Of a stretch of DNA of 15,635 nucleotides, positions 14,551-15,635 are shown piece by piece. The stretch lies in contig JBJMXE010000149.1 of the NCBI GenBank assembly GCA_045809745.1, positions 1 through 15,635 on the forward strand, in the 5' to 3' direction. The position numbers and the translations under genes were made by a program. This DNA is from DATFCK01 sp045809745 (lineage in GTDB: Bacteria; Verrucomicrobiota; Verrucomicrobiia; Chthoniobacterales; UBA10450). The stretch's first letter is position 1, and every line of letters starts with the position of its first letter. Below the pieces are notes generated by a model. The model made no database searches, was not told where the DNA came from, and saw only the letters and a program-made list of their open reading frames with translations.

Positions 14551-14680
14551 GTAGGCCGTTTGATTCGCTTTCTCCCCAAAGCTTACCCTCACGGGCTTCC
14601 CGTCTATGTCGCCTGGCTCCCGCCGGCTCCATCCTGCGAGACGGCATCTTAGAAAGTGGCGTCTCACAGAGACGCCCTAC
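14551..14680. repeat. REP D at the thiG 3' end, with possible decayed partner
   Basis: The clear REP is 14658-14680 on the minus strand: GTAG followed directly by a perfect 8-bp stem GGCGTCTC with loop TGT. It begins 2 nt after the thiG stop and is preceded by ATT. A possible degenerate mate lies at 14551 on +: ATTGTAGG, then CCGTTTG instead of GCGTCTC, with no good hairpin. So the pair status is uncertain, while the single REP is clear. It may act as the thiG 3' hairpin. Confidence 0.65.
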
Positions 14681-14682
14681 AA

Positions 14683-15477
14683 TCAGCTGTCGGAGAACAA
14701 ACCGGCGATGGGGCTCGTCGCATCAGCGGTGGCTCGCCTTTCGGCCAGACCGATCTCAAACGCATCGCGGCCTGCTTCCACAGCTCGTGCAAACGCATTC
14801 GCCATGCGGACCGGATCGGATGCGATTGCTATGGCCGTGTTCACCAGGACCGCATCAGCACCCATTTCCATGGCCTCGGCAGCCTGACTCGGAGCGCCTA
14901 ACCCGGCGTCCACTACCACCGGCACAGTGGCTTGTTCGATAATGATTTCGATCTGCGGCCGTGTTTCAATTCCGCGATTACTGCCGATTGGCGCGCCTAA
15001 CGGCATTACCGTTGCGGTTCCAACATCCTGCAACCGCTTCGCCAGAACCGGATCGGCATTAATATAGGGCAAAACGATGAACCCTTCTTTTACGAGCGTC
15101 TCGGCAGCGGCAAGTGTTTCGACCGGATCCGGCAGCAAGTAACGTGGGTCGGGATGAATCTCCAGCTTTAACCAGTTAGGCAATCCGGCAGCGACGGCCA
15201 GCCTGGCCAGGCGCACTGCTTCGTCGGCATTGCGAGCTCCGCTGGTGTTAGGGAGCACCAAAAATTTCTTCGGATCGACGAAATCAAGAATGTTGGCGAA
15301 TGGGTCGCGTTTACCGGACAAATCAGCTCGCCGCAGAGCCACTGTCACGATCTCAGTACCGCTGGCGTTCAGCGCATCCCGCATTACTTCGTTCGAAGCG
15401 AACTTGCCGGTGCCGACCAGCAGCCGTGAGGTAAATTCACGGTTGGCAATCTTCAATTTGGAGGGCTTATCCGACAT
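14683..15477 (-). CDS. thiG: Thiazole synthase ThiG
   Basis: ThiG is a TIM-barrel enzyme that builds the thiazole phosphate of thiamine from deoxyxylulose 5-phosphate, dehydroglycine and ThiS-thiocarboxylate. From the ATG at 15475-15477 it has 264 residues, close to the usual 255-265. Motifs are FTSRLLVGTGKF near the start, VTVALRR, LPNTSGARNADEAVRLA, the Schiff-base lysine in WLKLEIHPD, LLPDPVETL, MPLGAPIGSNRGI (phosphate site), VVVDAGLG and GADAVLVNTAIA. The frame is open upstream to the window edge without a stop, and that part encodes a Pro/Ala-rich stretch. The true start could therefore be further out, or the protein could be fused to something beyond the edge. It is followed within 2 nt by a REP hairpin and contains three exact copies of GTTAGGC plus one GTTAGGG. 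Other thi genes may lie beyond the window. Confidence 0.93.
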   Translation of the reverse strand: MSDKPSKLKIANREFTSRLLVGTGKFASNEVMRDALNASGTEIVTVALRRADLSGKRDPFANILDFVDPKKFLVLPNTSGARNADEAVRLARLAVAAGLPNWLKLEIHPDPRYLLPDPVETLAAAETLVKEGFIVLPYINADPVLAKRLQDVGTATVMPLGAPIGSNRGIETRPQIEIIIEQATVPVVVDAGLGAPSQAAEAMEMGADAVLVNTAIAIASDPVRMANAFARAVEAGRDAFEIGLAERRATADATSPIAGLFSDS

Positions 15478-15635
15478 CTCTGCTACGATATCGAAACTGC
15501 GGCCGGCTTCCAGCGCAGCGACTTTCTCCTTCCGGGGAGCGCAGGCGGCCGCGCCAGCTGGTTTGGGCGCCTCGGGTTCGCCATGTTCGCGGGGCCTGTT
15601 TCCTCTTCCAGGCACCGCTCCTGCTGGCGGCGGCA

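Larger units (their letters stand above)
1111..15181. repeat. Dispersed heptamer GTTAGGC / GCCTAAC, 15 copies
   Basis: Exact copies start at 1111(+), 1801(-), 2079(+), 2581(-), 3166(-), 3760(-), 8477(+), 8840(+), 10193(+), 11447(+), 11916(+), 12806(-), 14896(-), 14995(-) and 15175(+). In 9 of 15 the base before is C and in 9 of 15 the base after is G, giving a loose consensus CGTTAGGCG. The related GTTAGGGC occurs at 697, 5987 and 6306(-), and GTTAGGG at 15247. My estimate from base composition is about 2 exact copies in both strands of this length. Fourteen of the 15 lie inside genes and encode different residues (Leu-Gly, Pro-Asn, Val-Arg), so protein sequence does not explain them. Confidence 0.7.

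Overview
The window looks like chromosomal DNA of a soil or freshwater verrucomicrobial (Chthoniobacterales/Spartobacteria-like) bacterium. This is an inference from gene style: a secreted HAF-repeat protein and a secreted trypsin-like protease that both end in the short 'W...F[YL]RL' module common in that phylum, moderately high GC, frequent GTG starts, few clear Shine-Dalgarno sites, and intergenic space packed with small palindromic repeats. No rRNA, tRNA, CRISPR array, prophage, or transposase or integrase gene was recognised.

Layout. 124-1947 (-): secreted HAF-repeat protein. 2105-5012 (-): a three-gene ABC importer operon of the nitrate/sulfonate/taurine type, in the order lipoprotein binding protein, permease, ATPase, with overlapping gene ends. 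5141-7381 (-): primosomal helicase PriA. 7496-8098 (+): small membrane-anchored lytic transglycosylase, divergent from priA. 8309-9394 (-): secreted trypsin-like serine protease. 9723-11501 (+): family X DNA polymerase with a PHP nuclease domain. 11769-13840 (-): a two-gene operon encoding a TIGR00300/LOR-SDH-type ornithine cyclodeaminase and a DDAH-fold arginine dihydrolase. Together these are the two halves of the cyanobacterial AgrE/ArgZ enzyme and predict arginine to ornithine to proline with release of ammonia. 13970-14436 (+): two small hypothetical ORFs. 14683-15477 (-): thiazole synthase ThiG, whose reading frame stays open to the window edge.

Two sequence-level signals stand out. First, the gaps around and after polX, and the gap between the small ORFs and thiG, hold several different hairpin families. 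Each begins with GTAG or GGAG followed by a 7-8 bp stem and a 3-5 nt loop, and most sit in head-to-head inverted pairs. This is the architecture of REP/REPIN elements mobilised by RAYT (TnpA-REP) transposases. In two cases the TAG of the REP's leading GTAG is the stop codon of the adjacent gene (polX and the arginine dihydrolase gene). One REP pair encloses a second kind of small inverted-repeat element with GTCAT...ATGAC ends, also seen at 8149-8256.

Second, the heptamer GTTAGGC/GCCTAAC occurs 15 times on the two strands against roughly 2 expected from base composition. It is spread through unrelated genes in more than one reading frame and forces rare codons (both TTA codons in polX lie in it). 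It behaves like a genome-wide signal such as an uptake, recombination, segregation or modification site.
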